In this document: piece after piece, positions 12,201 to 21,900 of the stretch | Position numbering within the stretch: the first letter of the stretch is position 1 | How the letters are laid out: each line of letters begins with the position of its first letter | NCBI RefSeq assembly: GCF_000003815.2 | Contig: NC_049979.1 | Coordinates: forward strand, 24,917,725-24,959,896 | Direction: 5' to 3' | From: Branchiostoma floridae | Taxonomy: Eukaryota; Chordata; Leptocardii; Amphioxiformes; Branchiostomatidae | Length of the DNA stretch: 42,172 nucleotides | Translations under genes and position numbers: made by a program | Notes under the pieces: model-generated | Databases searched by the model: none | Told to the model about the DNA's origin: nothing | What the model saw: the letters and a program-made list of their open reading frames with translations, nothing else

Positions 12201-14579
12201 TGGTATATACAAGTGTGGATACACATCAATTCACTCTTAGCTGAAGTGCAATTATGATTTTGCCATGTGGTATGTTCTTGTGCACAGGACACCGAAGATT
12301 ACAGATACTTCGACCCCAAAATGCTCAGAGTCACTGACAGGTTGGTACATGTATGAGAAATATCATTGCACATTTGCAACATCGCTAAAAATATTAAGTT
12401 TTAGAAATATCATGTTATAGCTCTCCAATGATGTCCATTTTCCTATCAATGACGTCCATGTTACCTATCAACGATGTCCATGTTACCTATCAACAATGTC
12501 CATGTTACCTATCAACGACTTCCATGTTACACATGTACATATCAATGATGTCCATGTTACCTATCAACGACATCCATGTTATCTATCAATGACGTCCATG
12601 TTACCTATCAACGACGTCCATGTTACCTATCAATGACGTCCATGTTACCTAATTTAGTAATTATTTTGTAAAATGTTTTTGCTGTATTACAGCTCAATAC
12701 CTCGGAACAGGAATCCAGTTCAGGAGGTAAGTCTACTCATACTTCTTCCAGTAGAGAATAGCAATAGGGATTTGCTCTAAAACAAACAAGAGCTCAGAGA
12801 CGTCATACCTCCATGAAATATCCAGAGTGTTTGTAGGGGGGTTGGTGGGGTTTTGGTGGGAGACATGGGTGATAGTTTACTTAAGGAGGAAGGGAGAAAA
12901 TTGATATTAGTTCTGTTTATTATCAGGCACTATGGCCCATATGGACGGACAATTGACAGTACATTTAAAGGAAAGAACAATAATCTACTGTTTAAAATCA
13001 AAAATACAGGACTCACATTGCGTCTCGTCGTGCACGTGGTCTGTGTGGTACTCCAGAAAGTGCTTGTGGAGACAGCATCAGAGCATGACAGCGCTCTTAC
13101 AATATCGTTCTCGGACGCCAGGAGGCGAGTCGCAAATGAATGCGGCAGCTTACGCCTCCTGGCGTCGAAGGTGTCTAAGCGCAACAGTGCAAACAGCCAG
13201 CTGTTGCTGGTGGATCTAGGTTGCGACGTCATGATTTTAAGGGCGTCGTGGAATGCAACTCTGACTCTCTGGAGCGCGGCGGCGCTGTGATTAGACCACA
13301 CCTGTACACAGTACAGGGAACAACAATGTGACATGAACAGGACTCGTTTTGTCTCAGCAGAACAGTTACCGAATGTTCGGGATAGGGTGTTGGCTTTGGT
13401 GTACAGATAGCGAGTTTGTTTGCGAATGGAGTCATTGTCGGAAAGATCAGAAGTAATTTGGTAGCCANNNNNNNNNNNNNNNNNNNNNNNNNNNNNNNNN
13501 NNNNNNNNNNNNNNNNNNNNNNNNNNNNNNNNNNNNNNNNNNNNNNNNNNNNNNNNNNNNNNNNNNNTTTCGCAAGCAAACGACCAAAAAACCATCGGTA
13601 GCTCTGTACATGGTTAGCAAGCAAAAGTACTGAGCCAGCGGTCACTACAGAGGATGGTACTCAGGCTACAAATCTCCCTATCTCAAGATGACGTCTTCAA
13701 ACGTTTTTTTTGCCTAACTTGTGATAGTTGCTTGACTGCTTTATCAAGCTTTCTAGACTACTGTTAGCGAGAAATTGTGACAGAAGTTGCAAAATCATAT
13801 ACAGTGCAGTACATTAGAAGCGGGTCCATATGGGGGTACTTGGGTTTAGAAAAGAACTATTAATGAAAAGAGAAATGAGGTAACTTTGTCTATCAGAAAA
13901 TAACACTCGCTTCTGGAGTGGAATGCTCCTTTAACAATCCAGACATAATCGCTTGAGTACAATGTTATGTGCACACAGTGTTACTTGCAGCATGGGCAGA
14001 ATAGAGGATTATATTACACTTTACCATGGATCATTTTGATTGTTTCAGGGCAAGGCAGGCAGCTCTATCAAGAGAATCACGTATGGTTGTTCAGAGTTGT
14101 CCAATGCCACGTTATTCCTTAAACAGGTATGTCAGCTTGGTCATTCAAATCTGGGGCAAAACTGTACAGTGTAACAGTGTTATGATGTTATGAACAAAAC
14201 CCCAATATTTCCTTATTATATTTCATATCTTAGTTTTCATATCCAATGCTAAAAAAATAAGTTTGTTATAATGGCCACATCAATTCATTTCCTTGGTTGA
14301 TGAACATTTTCAAGTGAAATTTGAGCAGGAGCACATCATAACAATAGAGAGATGGTAGGGAAATTTGTAGCTGAATATATTGCTCCCTGACACCTTATGT
14401 ACCAAGGTGCCGACTGTCCCTTTCAATCCTTCATAGTTGTGTTCTAGCTCAGCACTATTTTTTTTTTTTTACAATTTGAGAACTAGCAAACCAAATGGTG
14501 TGGCCTGAACAATCACCACCAGAACTCATGTTTGTGCTTTTCATTTCAGCTGGCCAAGTTAGGAACTGAGCTACAGTAG
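298..14579 (+). CDS. SCFD1: Sec1 family domain-containing protein 1 (Sly1), partial, 17 exons
   Basis: Sly1 is the Sec1/Munc18-family protein that binds syntaxin-5-type SNAREs and promotes membrane fusion between ER and Golgi. Exons, all with AG/GT borders: 298-388, 797-886, 1988-2229, 2780-2913, 5215-5305, 6690-6763, 7120-7201, 7762-7858, 9318-9388, 10194-10273, 10665-10727, 11628-11703, 11950-12003, 12288-12340, 12693-12726, 14049-14126, 14550-14579 (stop TAG). They sum to 1440 nt, and every phase matches its neighbour. Diagnostic stretches are VFDQYLNFITLEDDMF (first exon), FSFQRPLLVILDRNLDLATP and HHTWTYQALAHDVL (third), LEGEDEGAISMLSDNTAKL (sixth) and YGCSELSNAT (penultimate). About 479 residues are encoded, against roughly 640 in the human protein. 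The N-terminal part lies left of the window. A conserved block of about 22 residues expected between the exons ending 12726 and starting 14049 was not found. Confidence 0.96.
939..1124 (+). repeat. tRNA-derived SINE copy, diverged
   Basis: The segment beginning tgtaacagtgg and running through ttcaagtaccgcc, tttgtggcgac and the box-B-like ggttcgaatccc (about 1067-1078) matches, in reverse complement, the two SINE copies at 22754-22920 and 23087-23253. This copy is more diverged and lies in an SCFD1 intron. The box B motif is visible; box A is weaker. Confidence 0.65.
1424..1781. other. Assembly gap (358 N) in an SCFD1 intron
   Basis: Run of N. The exons on either side (ending 886 and starting 1988) join in phase and match Sly1 without missing residues, so no coding sequence is expected in the gap. 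Confidence 0.99.
3378..4565. mobile_element. TIR DNA transposon relic, family A (CAGGGTTGGACAAG ends), 1.2 kb
   Basis: The left end reads cagggttggacaag and the right end is its imperfect complement (cttgttcatccctg). A 5-bp direct repeat, caggc, flanks it (3373-3377 and 4566-4570). Subterminal sequence is full of cttgcccg/cgggcaag words in both orientations. No transposase ORF is visible, so it is non-autonomous. A shorter relative lies at 41065-41387. CAGGG ends suggest the hAT superfamily, but a 5-bp duplication is atypical. Confidence 0.75.
5870..5965. repeat. (TTTG)n tract with possible antisense LINE tail
   Basis: Several TTTG units near 5873-5892 are followed by aacctttattgttcatgag, resembling the antisense 3' end of a LINE. 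Similar stretches occur near 6475-6590 and 16100-16270. No coding part is attached. Confidence 0.35.
7510..7695. repeat. MITE-like repeat, family B (gcggtggtttta motif)
   Basis: Words such as ttcgcggtagcactatgca and gcggtggttttatgttcg, ending in tttacagtagttg, recur in inverted orientation at about 10873-11048. The element sits just upstream of the SCFD1 exon at 7762. Ends are approximate. Confidence 0.55.
7914..8118. repeat. Direct duplication (58 bp x2, offset 132) with 20-bp inverted arms
   Basis: 7929-7986 and 8061-8118 are identical over 58 bases. In addition 7914-7933 (tcatattgaagtttttcaac) is the exact reverse complement of 8035-8054. The block lies in the SCFD1 intron after the exon ending 7858. 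Confidence 0.9.
8852..9204. mobile_element. hAT-like MITE, family C (CAGGGTTGTAGCCA ends), 353 bp
   Basis: The left end cagggttgtagcca pairs with the right end tggctacaacccgg (one mismatch from perfect). An 8-bp target duplication gtttccag is present at 8844-8851 and 9205-9212, typical of hAT elements. Internal words include ccgtcc and ggacgga. A second copy of the family is at 14705-15057. No transposase is encoded. Confidence 0.85.
9776..10140. repeat. MITE-like repeat, family D (aggtccag/ctggacct rich)
   Basis: It contains ggaccggtccc, ccggatgttgga and many ctggacctg words and ends in gtaccggtacccagccc. The same words in inverse order make up the TIR element at 28146-28566 and part of 32504-32710. 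The left edge is uncertain. Confidence 0.6.
10511..10602. repeat. Perfect 25-bp-arm palindrome (hairpin MITE?)
   Basis: 10511-10535 (starting atggcagtgccttaaaaag) is the exact reverse complement of 10578-10602, with a 42-base loop that holds a further internal copy of the gtttttctttttaagg word. It lies about 60 bases upstream of the SCFD1 exon at 10665. Confidence 0.85.
10873..11048. repeat. MITE-like repeat, family B, inverted copy
   Basis: ttaaaaccaccgcaaac occurs twice, with agtgcatggtgccaccgcg between and a terminal cattcacagtagttg. It is the reverse-oriented relative of 7510-7695. It lies in the intron after the SCFD1 exon ending 10727. Confidence 0.55.
11228..11598. mobile_element. MITE with about 36-bp TIRs, 30 bp before an exon
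   Basis: The left arm (ggccacaccaatttaatttc, then ttggttcacggat) is complementary to the right arm (atccgtgaaccaagaaatta, then aatcggtgtaggc) with a few mismatches. The interior is A/T rich with no transposase. The right end lies about 30 bases upstream of the SCFD1 exon at 11628, so that exon's polypyrimidine tract is immediately adjacent. Confidence 0.75.
12420..12652. repeat. 22-bp minisatellite
   Basis: About ten units of a 22-base motif related to tatcaatgacgtccatgtta (plus cc), with small substitutions, run in tandem in the SCFD1 intron between the exons ending 12340 and starting 12693. One unit near 12530 is altered in length. Confidence 0.9.
12850..13645 (-). mobile_element. LINE reverse-transcriptase 3' fragment, interrupted by a gap
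   Basis: The minus strand encodes a run from about 13467 down to 12930 with the C-terminal pattern of non-LTR retrotransposon ORF2 proteins: a YLYTKANTLSRTFGNCS segment followed by KRVLFMSHCCSLYCVQVW, typical of the region after the RT palm. The frame ends at a stop near 12930. Sequence left of the frame may be 3' UTR. The upstream part is cut by the gap at 13468-13567, and residual frames to 13645 do not clearly continue it. The insertion sits in an SCFD1 intron. Confidence 0.75.
13468..13567. other. Assembly gap (100 N, size probably arbitrary)
   Basis: Exactly 100 N, a common placeholder for a gap of unknown length. It interrupts a LINE fragment and falls in the only interval where an expected SCFD1 exon is missing. 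Confidence 0.95.
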
Positions 14580-14704
14580 CTACAAGGCACAAACCCAGGG
14601 CACCAGCGTCCGATTAGTCCAACATATGTCTTCTACAACCGAGTCAAATATCAAACAACAGAAGCTACAAAATATGGGACTAGTCGTCTAGATCCTTCAC
14701 ACAC

Positions 14705-15057
14705 CAGGGTTGTAGCCAGAGCCTGTCCTTCCGTCCTTTGACGAAATTTTGCAGCTGGGGACAGAAAAAAATTTTGCCCATTCCGTCCTCTGTGATGGAC
14801 GAAAATCTATATTTAAAATCAGTAAAGATATAAAAAAACTGTCTCCCTTGTGTAATTTGTCACCAAAACAGATGAACGACTGAGTCTACCAGCAAAATTT
14901 ACACCTCAAGATGCAGGAAATAGCATTTTAGAGGGTCTAGATTTAAAAATTTTCCAGGGGAGCATGGCCCTGGACCCCCCTAGAAACTTTGCGTATTTGG
15001 CTTGATAGCATTCAAAATCGAGGGACAGAAAATGATTTTAGGCTGGCTACAACCCTG
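14705..15057. mobile_element. hAT-like MITE, family C, second copy
   Basis: It is bounded by cagggttgtagcca and its perfect complement tggctacaaccctg. The interior shares the tccgtcct, gcagctgggg and aatgattttaggctggctac words with 8852-9204, in inverted orientation. A clean 8-bp duplication is not evident. It starts 126 bases after the SCFD1 stop, probably in the 3' UTR. Confidence 0.8.
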
Positions 15058-15553
15058 GTCCTTCCTGCTGTAGAGTGTTTATACTCGGGTGATTGTGGGG
15101 AAGTATTGTCTATTATACTGGAGTGTTGAACCTGGAGGTGACATTGAATAGACATGTTATTACAGTCATGTAATTATGACACTACATGTTTATTGTTCAA
15201 CACTACATGTGTATAATGTACAAACACCCAAAGCTTTCATATTATCATAATAGAACTTAGTACTTTTCAAAAAGATTTTGTTAGTTCATTCGAAATGCTG
15301 GCACTGTTTTGCATATTCACATTTGTTCTTGTTGGCCTTGTCTGTTATGCAAAGACGTGTACTGTATGTACACATACAACACAAATGATTTGACCAGCTG
15401 TCGTTGAAAGCGTTTTAGTAAGGCGTTTAAAGTATGAGAAGAAATTATGTACAGACTGGAATACAGAAACGTATCATAGCTTTTTGGAGACCTAATCCAT
15501 AGACAAATTGCTTATGTACTGTGAAAGTTGGTAACCAATGCCCCCTTCCCCAA

Positions 15554-15559
15554 AATAAA
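15554..15559 (+). promoter_or_regulatory. Candidate SCFD1 polyadenylation signal
   Basis: AATAAA hexamer about 1 kb downstream of the SCFD1 stop codon, beyond the MITE. It is a plausible end for a long 3' UTR, but no transcript evidence is available. Confidence 0.3.
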
Positions 15560-16379
15560 AACCAGCCCCGTTCGAAGACTGCAACGGAGTCTACCGCACA
15601 CAGCTGTTCAATGTCTTACTAGTGAACATTTTGAAACATTTGGCCTGTGCAGGAGACCAGCAGTAAATTGCACCAACCAAAGCCAAACTTACTCTCAACC
15701 GACTCTCAATCATGCTTGGGGGAAGGTTGGGAGTGGTCTGGTATGTGGTGCAATTGTTTGGCTTGCAAATCTAGCATGGCTTCCAAGTCTTGTATAAGGT
15801 AACATAATTCTAACACTATGATTGGAATAGAAAGGCTTTTAAACAAGGCTTATTACTGGGTTCACACTCCAACAGTCCAAGACCACATTCCAGTTGACAG
15901 CTTGCGGGCTAAGGCAGGTCTGGTGATGATGACTGAAATGGCAGAACTGAATGCTCTTGTCACAGTTTTTAAGTTGGTACGTGGATGGGCATTGTCATAC
16001 ATGTCTGCGTTTTTTTAGTTGGGAGTCGCCTACAACTCTTCGAATGTGTACACACTCAGATAAAGAGACAGGGAATTGTCATTGTGTGAATTGAACTTCA
16101 GTGAATGTAACACTTACTGGTTTATTCAATTGAAACTGCTTGCAGCCAAAAGGCTGAATTGCCAGATTCACAAGTTACAAAATACAGATAAAATACATCA
16201 TTCAACTAAGTTATATACACATATCCCCAATTTGTAATACATAATAAAATACAATATAATCAATATTCATCAATGGTAAATAAAACTTATTGACTGCTGT
16301 TAAAGAGTTTGACAATATAAGGTACATGTATTAGACTTTTGGCATATCGGTTTGTTTGTACTGATATGATGTTGATTTT

Positions 16380-17150
16380 GTTTTTTACCTCCATGAAAAA
16401 ATGGATGTATAGTTTTGGGTGTGTCTGTCTGTGTGTGTGTCTGTTTGTGTTTCCAGATGTTTGTGGACATCATAACTTGAGAACCTCTTGATGGACTATG
16501 ATGATATTTGGTATGTGGGTAGGGGTTGGGAAGACGAAGATCAAGGTCAATTTTGGGCCCGCTGGTGTGTGACCTTGGTACTGCAGCGCAACTTCCGGTT
16601 TAGCTATCTCGGTGTTCTGAACATGCTATGGTCACAATTTTTGAGTATTAGATAGCTCTTGTGCTCAGAAAAAAATGACTTAAGTTTGGGCCCCCTAGCG
16701 TCTAGTTTTGGGATGGCAGGGGCATTTTTGTCAAAAACTTCTGACAAGGATAACTCATGATTTTTGGTATGTAGGTACCTTAGACAATGTTGTACAAGAT
16801 AAAATACTAATTATGCAAAATAGGAGTACATTTGCATAATTAATGAGAATATTCTATCATAGCAGTTTTTTCAATGTATCTCTTGTCCCGTACGTGATAT
16901 GGTCGTGACATTTGGGTGGTAGATAGCTTTTAGCGTCATGACAAAGTGGGGCAAGGTTCAGTCCCCTAACGTCCAATAGTGGAACTACAGGGGCGTTTTT
17001 GTCAAGATACTCCAAAGAGGATAACTGCAGAAAGGAACAGCGGATTGCCTGCATTTTAGGTATGCACGAAGCTTAGGCAAAGATGTTCATAATGATATGC
17101 ATTTTATGCAAATAAGGACTTAATTTGCATAATTAATGAGGAAATTGTAT
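16380..17150. repeat. Interspersed repeat (cctccatgaaaaaatggatg family)
   Basis: It starts near ttacctccatgaaaaaatgg, continues with a T/G-rich gtgtctgtctgtgtg run, then has two similar blocks (caggggc-atttttgtca near 16720 and caggggcgtttttgtca near 16990), each followed by tgcataattaatgag. The two blocks suggest a degenerate internal duplication of about 300 bases. No coding content is recognised. Confidence 0.45.
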
Positions 17151-17901
17151 AATTCCATTGTTTGCAATAACGACTTCGATAAATGTAACACTCAATTGTT
17201 AATTATAATAGGTGGAACATATGCAGATATCAAATATGCAAATGAGAAAAAATGCAAAACAACTTAATGATTAATGATCTGAATTGGGAATTTTACTTGT
17301 GACATGTGTACTGTACGTTATTCAATGATGAACAACACCATGCACAAATCATGTTAATGTTAAGTCATTTGCATGAAATTAACAAAAGCTCTAAATATTC
17401 ATGAGGGATGAGGTCGCCGAACTCTCGCGTAACTTTGCCTCTGGTGCATGGGAGCCAGGTGTGGTACAGGTTTGACTTAAACATTTACGAGAGTTCCACG
17501 ACCCCATACCTCCGCCAAATGATTCTAACGTTTACAACTGCTGTATTAATTGTCATTAATTATGTAAATAAGGTTCTCATTTGCACAAACTCCATCAACC
17601 AACAGACATACACAATCTATGTTAAGAAAGAAGACTTTTATTGCATTTTGTAATAATTCATGCAAATAAGTAATTATGTAAGAAGAGAAAATAGCACAAT
17701 TAATGTCAGCTGCTGCTGAGGCACAATGGGTACAAAAGAGGGCAAAAATGCAGGTGCAAAAGAGGCACAAGAGACAACAGAAAAACGACTTGCCAACCTC
17801 TATAGTGCTATACAAACACTGAATTTTTCATGGACCTGGCATCCATCAGTACAGGTATGCTACATGTGAATCTGTGCATCTAAATGCAGCTAATGCTTCC
17901 C

Positions 17902-17907
17902 TTTATT
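17902..17907 (-). promoter_or_regulatory. Candidate polyadenylation signal of the GON7-like gene
   Basis: TTTATT on the plus strand is AATAAA on the minus strand, about 220 bases downstream of the stop codon at 18125. Confidence 0.55.
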
Positions 17908-18124
17908 TGCATATATAATGTAAGACCAGTAGAAAACGTTCTCTCAGGTAGAAGTACGTTTTGATACGTTGACGTTTTGCTGACTCCAATCTCCGCACAA
18001 GTCTGCTTCGGTTGGTTGGTTGTTGAAATCACAAGGTGAATACACATGTATAAAAAGACGTGGACACACGGGTGGTTGACCTTAGCTGCCGGATGATGTT
18101 CACATGTCCGGCCTTCTCCTGTTG

Positions 18125-18589
18125 TCACAAAAGTCCCTTGTTCTCCGAACCGCCGTCTGACATTTTCAGCCTCTTTTCTGGAGGTTGATTTGATAAGTTG
18201 AGTAGGAGTTCCTGTGCAAAGTTTGTACCGCCTGCATCGTTTTTGTCTGTTCCACTCAAGCCCTCGTCTTCACAATTTTCACTTTTGTCGTCTTCTTCTT
18301 CATCGTCGTAGTCACTTTCTTCCCCATCTTTGGCATTTTTTTGTTGGTTGGATGATTGCCTCTCATCTTCCACCATTTCGTTCACTGCGTCTTGGGAAGC
18401 TACCCTCACCGCTTTCAGCGCCTCTCGCACGTTCTTCAGCTTGGGCACGACACCTCCTTCAGATACCTTCTCGCTAAACTGTTGCTTGACTCCGTTCCTG
18501 AGAGTCAGCGTTGCCCTAACGTTGGTGGCAGGCTGGGGAGAACCGCTCAAAGATCCGACAATGTTACTGCTAGTGGAAAAGGCGGCCAT
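18125..18589 (-). CDS. Acidic 154-residue protein, possible KEOPS subunit GON7
   Basis: An intronless frame runs from an ATG in good Kozak context (aacATGg) at 18589 to TGA. The frame stays open 34 codons further upstream to 18691, but the upstream residues look like translated 5' UTR, so I chose the inner start. Layout: a flexible Ser-rich N-terminus, a short beta-like segment (ATLTLRNGVKQQF), a helix (LKNVREALKAV through VNEMVEDER), an acidic run (EESDYDDEEEDDKSE), then a TNF...KRLKM tail. This order, with the helix ending VEDER, an acidic linker and a TNF-KR-K tail, resembles vertebrate GON7, a small KEOPS subunit that supports tRNA t6A synthesis; vertebrate GON7 is about 100 residues. The match is by architecture, not strong identity. 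It is head-to-head with sororin. Confidence 0.6.
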   Translation of the reverse strand: MAAFSTSSNIVGSLSGSPQPATNVRATLTLRNGVKQQFSEKVSEGGVVPKLKNVREALKAVRVASQDAVNEMVEDERQSSNQQKNAKDGEESDYDDEEEDDKSENCEDEGLSGTDKNDAGGTNFAQELLLNLSNQPPEKRLKMSDGGSENKGLL

Positions 18590-18962
18590 GTTTCGTGTTG
18601 ACCCCTGCTGACCTATCCCACCATGCATCAGAACAATAGCATCATAACGCACACTTGAATAAATGAGTAATGTCATTATTTCGTCATACATCCCAATTTG
18701 ACTTGATAATTATTCTAAAAATAATTTTGATATATTTTCTTTTAATGTAAGTCAATTAATTAATCATTTCAGCTAACGTTATAAATCATATAACGTTACC
18801 TGCGTTATGATGCTACCAGCTTTCAAAGACCGTGCACAGCGCCATTTTTGAACCGCCGTTTTGCTGGACGGACAAAGAAACTAAACAAACCAGATTTGTG
18901 CAGAAATAATTGGTCTTATATGGAAATAAGGACATCGGTTTGGAGTAATTGGTGAGATATTT
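18590..18962. promoter_or_regulatory. Divergent promoter region between GON7-like gene and sororin
   Basis: About 370 bases separate two start codons pointing away from each other, so a shared promoter is likely. Visible candidate sites are TTTGAA at 18847-18852 and its complement at 18822-18827, matching the CHR motif of late cell-cycle genes. Between them lies gcgccattttt, which reads AAAAATGGCGC on the minus strand, a YY1-like core. No TATA box stands out at a convincing distance. Site function is inferred. Confidence 0.55.
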
Positions 18963-21900
18963 ATGCTGAAGATGCCGAGGAAGAGAAGTTCCAGGATAAA
19001 TACCCGAGCTAACAGCCACCAAACTGCGACAAAAGGTGGGGTAGACTATCGTTTTGAAAAGGGTCTGCATGCTCTTTTCCGTAAGGTGTAGGCAGCCTCT
19101 TTTTATTTCCCGTAATTCGTAGGCAAAACCATCTTATCTACGTAATTCGTAGCAAGGCGACGAAATTAAGCGTAAATTATTGCCTTCCTTGATTTAGCGT
19201 AATACGTAGGTTTTTTTTCTTCTGAATTCAGCGTAAATCGTTGTCAGGACCCTCATCCAGACCCTCCTGAAAGCCTGACGCTTTGGCCAGGGCATAGGTA
19301 GTGGGTCAGTGTGGAAGAGTAGACACTGTCCGGTGTGTTGTTGAAAAGCAGGTTTCTACATTCTAATAAGCCTTCTCACATTAGTCAGGACGCATGTGCA
19401 GCGACAGGAATTATAGGTAATACCAGTATGTCAAATGGTAAGGCACACAAAAATAAAAGAAAACAAAACCTGTCTGGACATTGTTATGCAAAATCACAAT
19501 GGTCAAGACACACAGTGCACGGGGAGGTGGGGTTTACCCAAGAAAAATGTCGGAAAAACATCGGCGCGTGCATGTGGGAATATGATGGTTTTTCGTCGGA
19601 ATTTACGGTGATCCGTCTTGCCCTTTGGATTTTCGTAGGAAAACCGTATTCCAATGTCGATTTTCCAATGATATAACGGCACTTATCCGATGGACTTTTA
19701 ACTTCCGACATTAATCTGATGGCCTTCCGACGACAGTTAATGGTTTCATGTCGGTTTTTTTTTCCTACAGAGTTCCGATGCAGGTCACCTAGACAACAAG
19801 TTAACAAACGTGGCAGATGGGATTTCCCCGCTTGGATGTGGCCATGGCAACGCCACTGAGTGACGAATAGCTTCTTTATTGGTTACCATGGCTACTGAAT
19901 GATTGACATCCGTGATCGTCGCGATTTGTTTTGTTTTCTCAGCTGTGGCGTTATGAATATGAATAATTAAAGAAAAAAGGTAACTTCAGGCAATCACTTT
20001 GAACCAAGAAAATGTGGGTTCGACCCCTTGATGCGACATTATTTATTTTTTAATGTTTTCCCGAAGGGCAAAACACATTGGTTTGACCAAGGAGTTTGTT
20101 TTGACTCCCTTTTTGTTGGGGTAGACAAACAAAACAAATTCTAGAGTCAGTCTGAAGACAAGCTGGACAGCTCCCCGAAAGGTACATAGGGTAGGCCCGA
20201 AGGCTTCCCCTAGCAGGATGGCGATCCAGGCGACCAAGCTAAGACAGAGCAAACATCACGCTTCAGACTAACTTCATCAGCGTGAATGACTGCTTACACT
20301 ATGCGCTACCCCTGGCCCAGGTGATGTGGAACACAGAATTCATGCAGAGAGTTGTGTATGCTCGCATACTTTAGAATGTGGTTTATAAAATGGCCACATT
20401 ATGTATTTTTCACAAAACTGTTCATAAAGAAACTGATTTAAGTGATTTTGCCAAGAACAATCGCGTATATTTCATGGTGCGTCAAACCCATTCACAAAAC
20501 ATGTTTATTATTAGAGGAATTCAATAAATAAAAACATTTAATAAATTATGTTAATGAGGTTCTGAAAACTCAAGGATGTACACACCACTCATGTACTAAG
20601 TTGTCTACGCTTGCATACTTTGAATGTGGTTCTTAAAATAGCCATATCATAAACTTTTCACAAAACTGTACAAAAAGAAACTGATTTAAGTGATTTTGAC
20701 AAGAACAATTGCGTATATTTCATCGTGCGCCAAACCTGTTCACAAATCATGTTTATTATCAGAGAAATTCAATGAATACAAACCTTTTGATAAATTATGT
20801 TAATGAGGTCCATTTAATGAGCATTTTCTATTGCTGAGCCGTCAACCCAGTTGCTTATCATAGATAGATGGACCAAAGAATGAATACCACACTTTCTTGA
20901 TTAAAGCACCTTTGTTTGGGAAATAAAAATGTTTTCTGACTGATCTGTTATGGACCTCCTACCTTCAACTACTATTGTACTATGTACATGTGCAACATAT
21001 CTCTTGCGTATGCGGAAACCTTCTGGCGTCTTTCATACAATTTTTGCAGATGATTGCGGGACGTCCAGAATTTTTTTTTTTAACGTTACGTGTTCTAATT
21101 CTGCGGAAGATTGCAGGACGTATTGCGGAAGATGCAAAACGTCGGCAGAAACTTGAAGCGCATTTCATGGCCGTTACCGATGACACATCTTTTATAAAAT
21201 CGTTATGTCATCCACTTGCGTGAAAATATCTTCATGGCTTTCATGGACCCATTTCGACGCACAGTATTTTAAAACTACGGTGATTCAAAAAAAAAAATAC
21301 TACCAATTATCGGACATGATGGTACAGGACTGTTGCGGAATCTTGTAGTGTGGAAGGTAGGTACGGTCAGTGTTTGTGAATTCCGCAGGTTACGGCCATG
21401 CGTCTGACCACGGGTTTGCGGTAACAGGTGTGCAGTTCTTTCTGACTTCTGCATACTGGATGCAAACCTACGGCAGAGGTTGGTCCTTCTTTCCTCCAGT
21501 GTTTCAAGTCCACACTGTTGCAGGGCTGATGAGTAGTCAGTGTAGTGACGCCCGAGGATTGTTCGGCAGGCGCGTCTCTGTACAAGTTCCAAGGTTGCGG
21601 TCTGTTTGCTTGTAAGACTGTTGTGGTACACTGGTGCACAATATTCCAGAATAGGACTGATAAATCCACAGTACACCGTTACCAAGTCAGCCACCGGTAG
21701 TCCGAACGTCTTAAACAGTTTCAGATTGTACCCATGGGGAAGCAAGTCCGAGGAAGCTTATTCCATAGCGATGTCAGGTTGATCCGTCTTCTACTCGTAC
21801 GGTCTGGCCAATGCTTGACTTTGTCTTTTTTATCAAGTGATAATATCCAGTCTATTATCTTGTTAATAACTATAGTCTGTGTGGACTGTCTTTGGCTGAG

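Larger units (their letters stand above)
14580..17901. other. Spacer between SCFD1 and the GON7-like gene, repeat-rich
   Basis: SCFD1 (plus) and the GON7-like gene (minus) converge here. The first part is probably SCFD1 3' UTR and contains a hAT-like MITE. From about 16380 a repeat begins (acctccatgaaaaaatggat, then a tgtctgtctgtgtgtgtg run) with several stretches of tgcataattaatgag-type sequence up to about 17700, a family also seen near 5520-5800 and 40640-40800. Open frames here are short and resemble no protein I know. Confidence 0.7.

Noticed and set aside
12420-12652. CRISPR-like array
   Set aside because: The units are contiguous without unique spacers, in a eukaryotic intron, so it is a minisatellite.
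12853-13290. 145-codon plus-strand frame
   Set aside because: It is antisense to the LINE reverse transcriptase fragment, which explains the openness.
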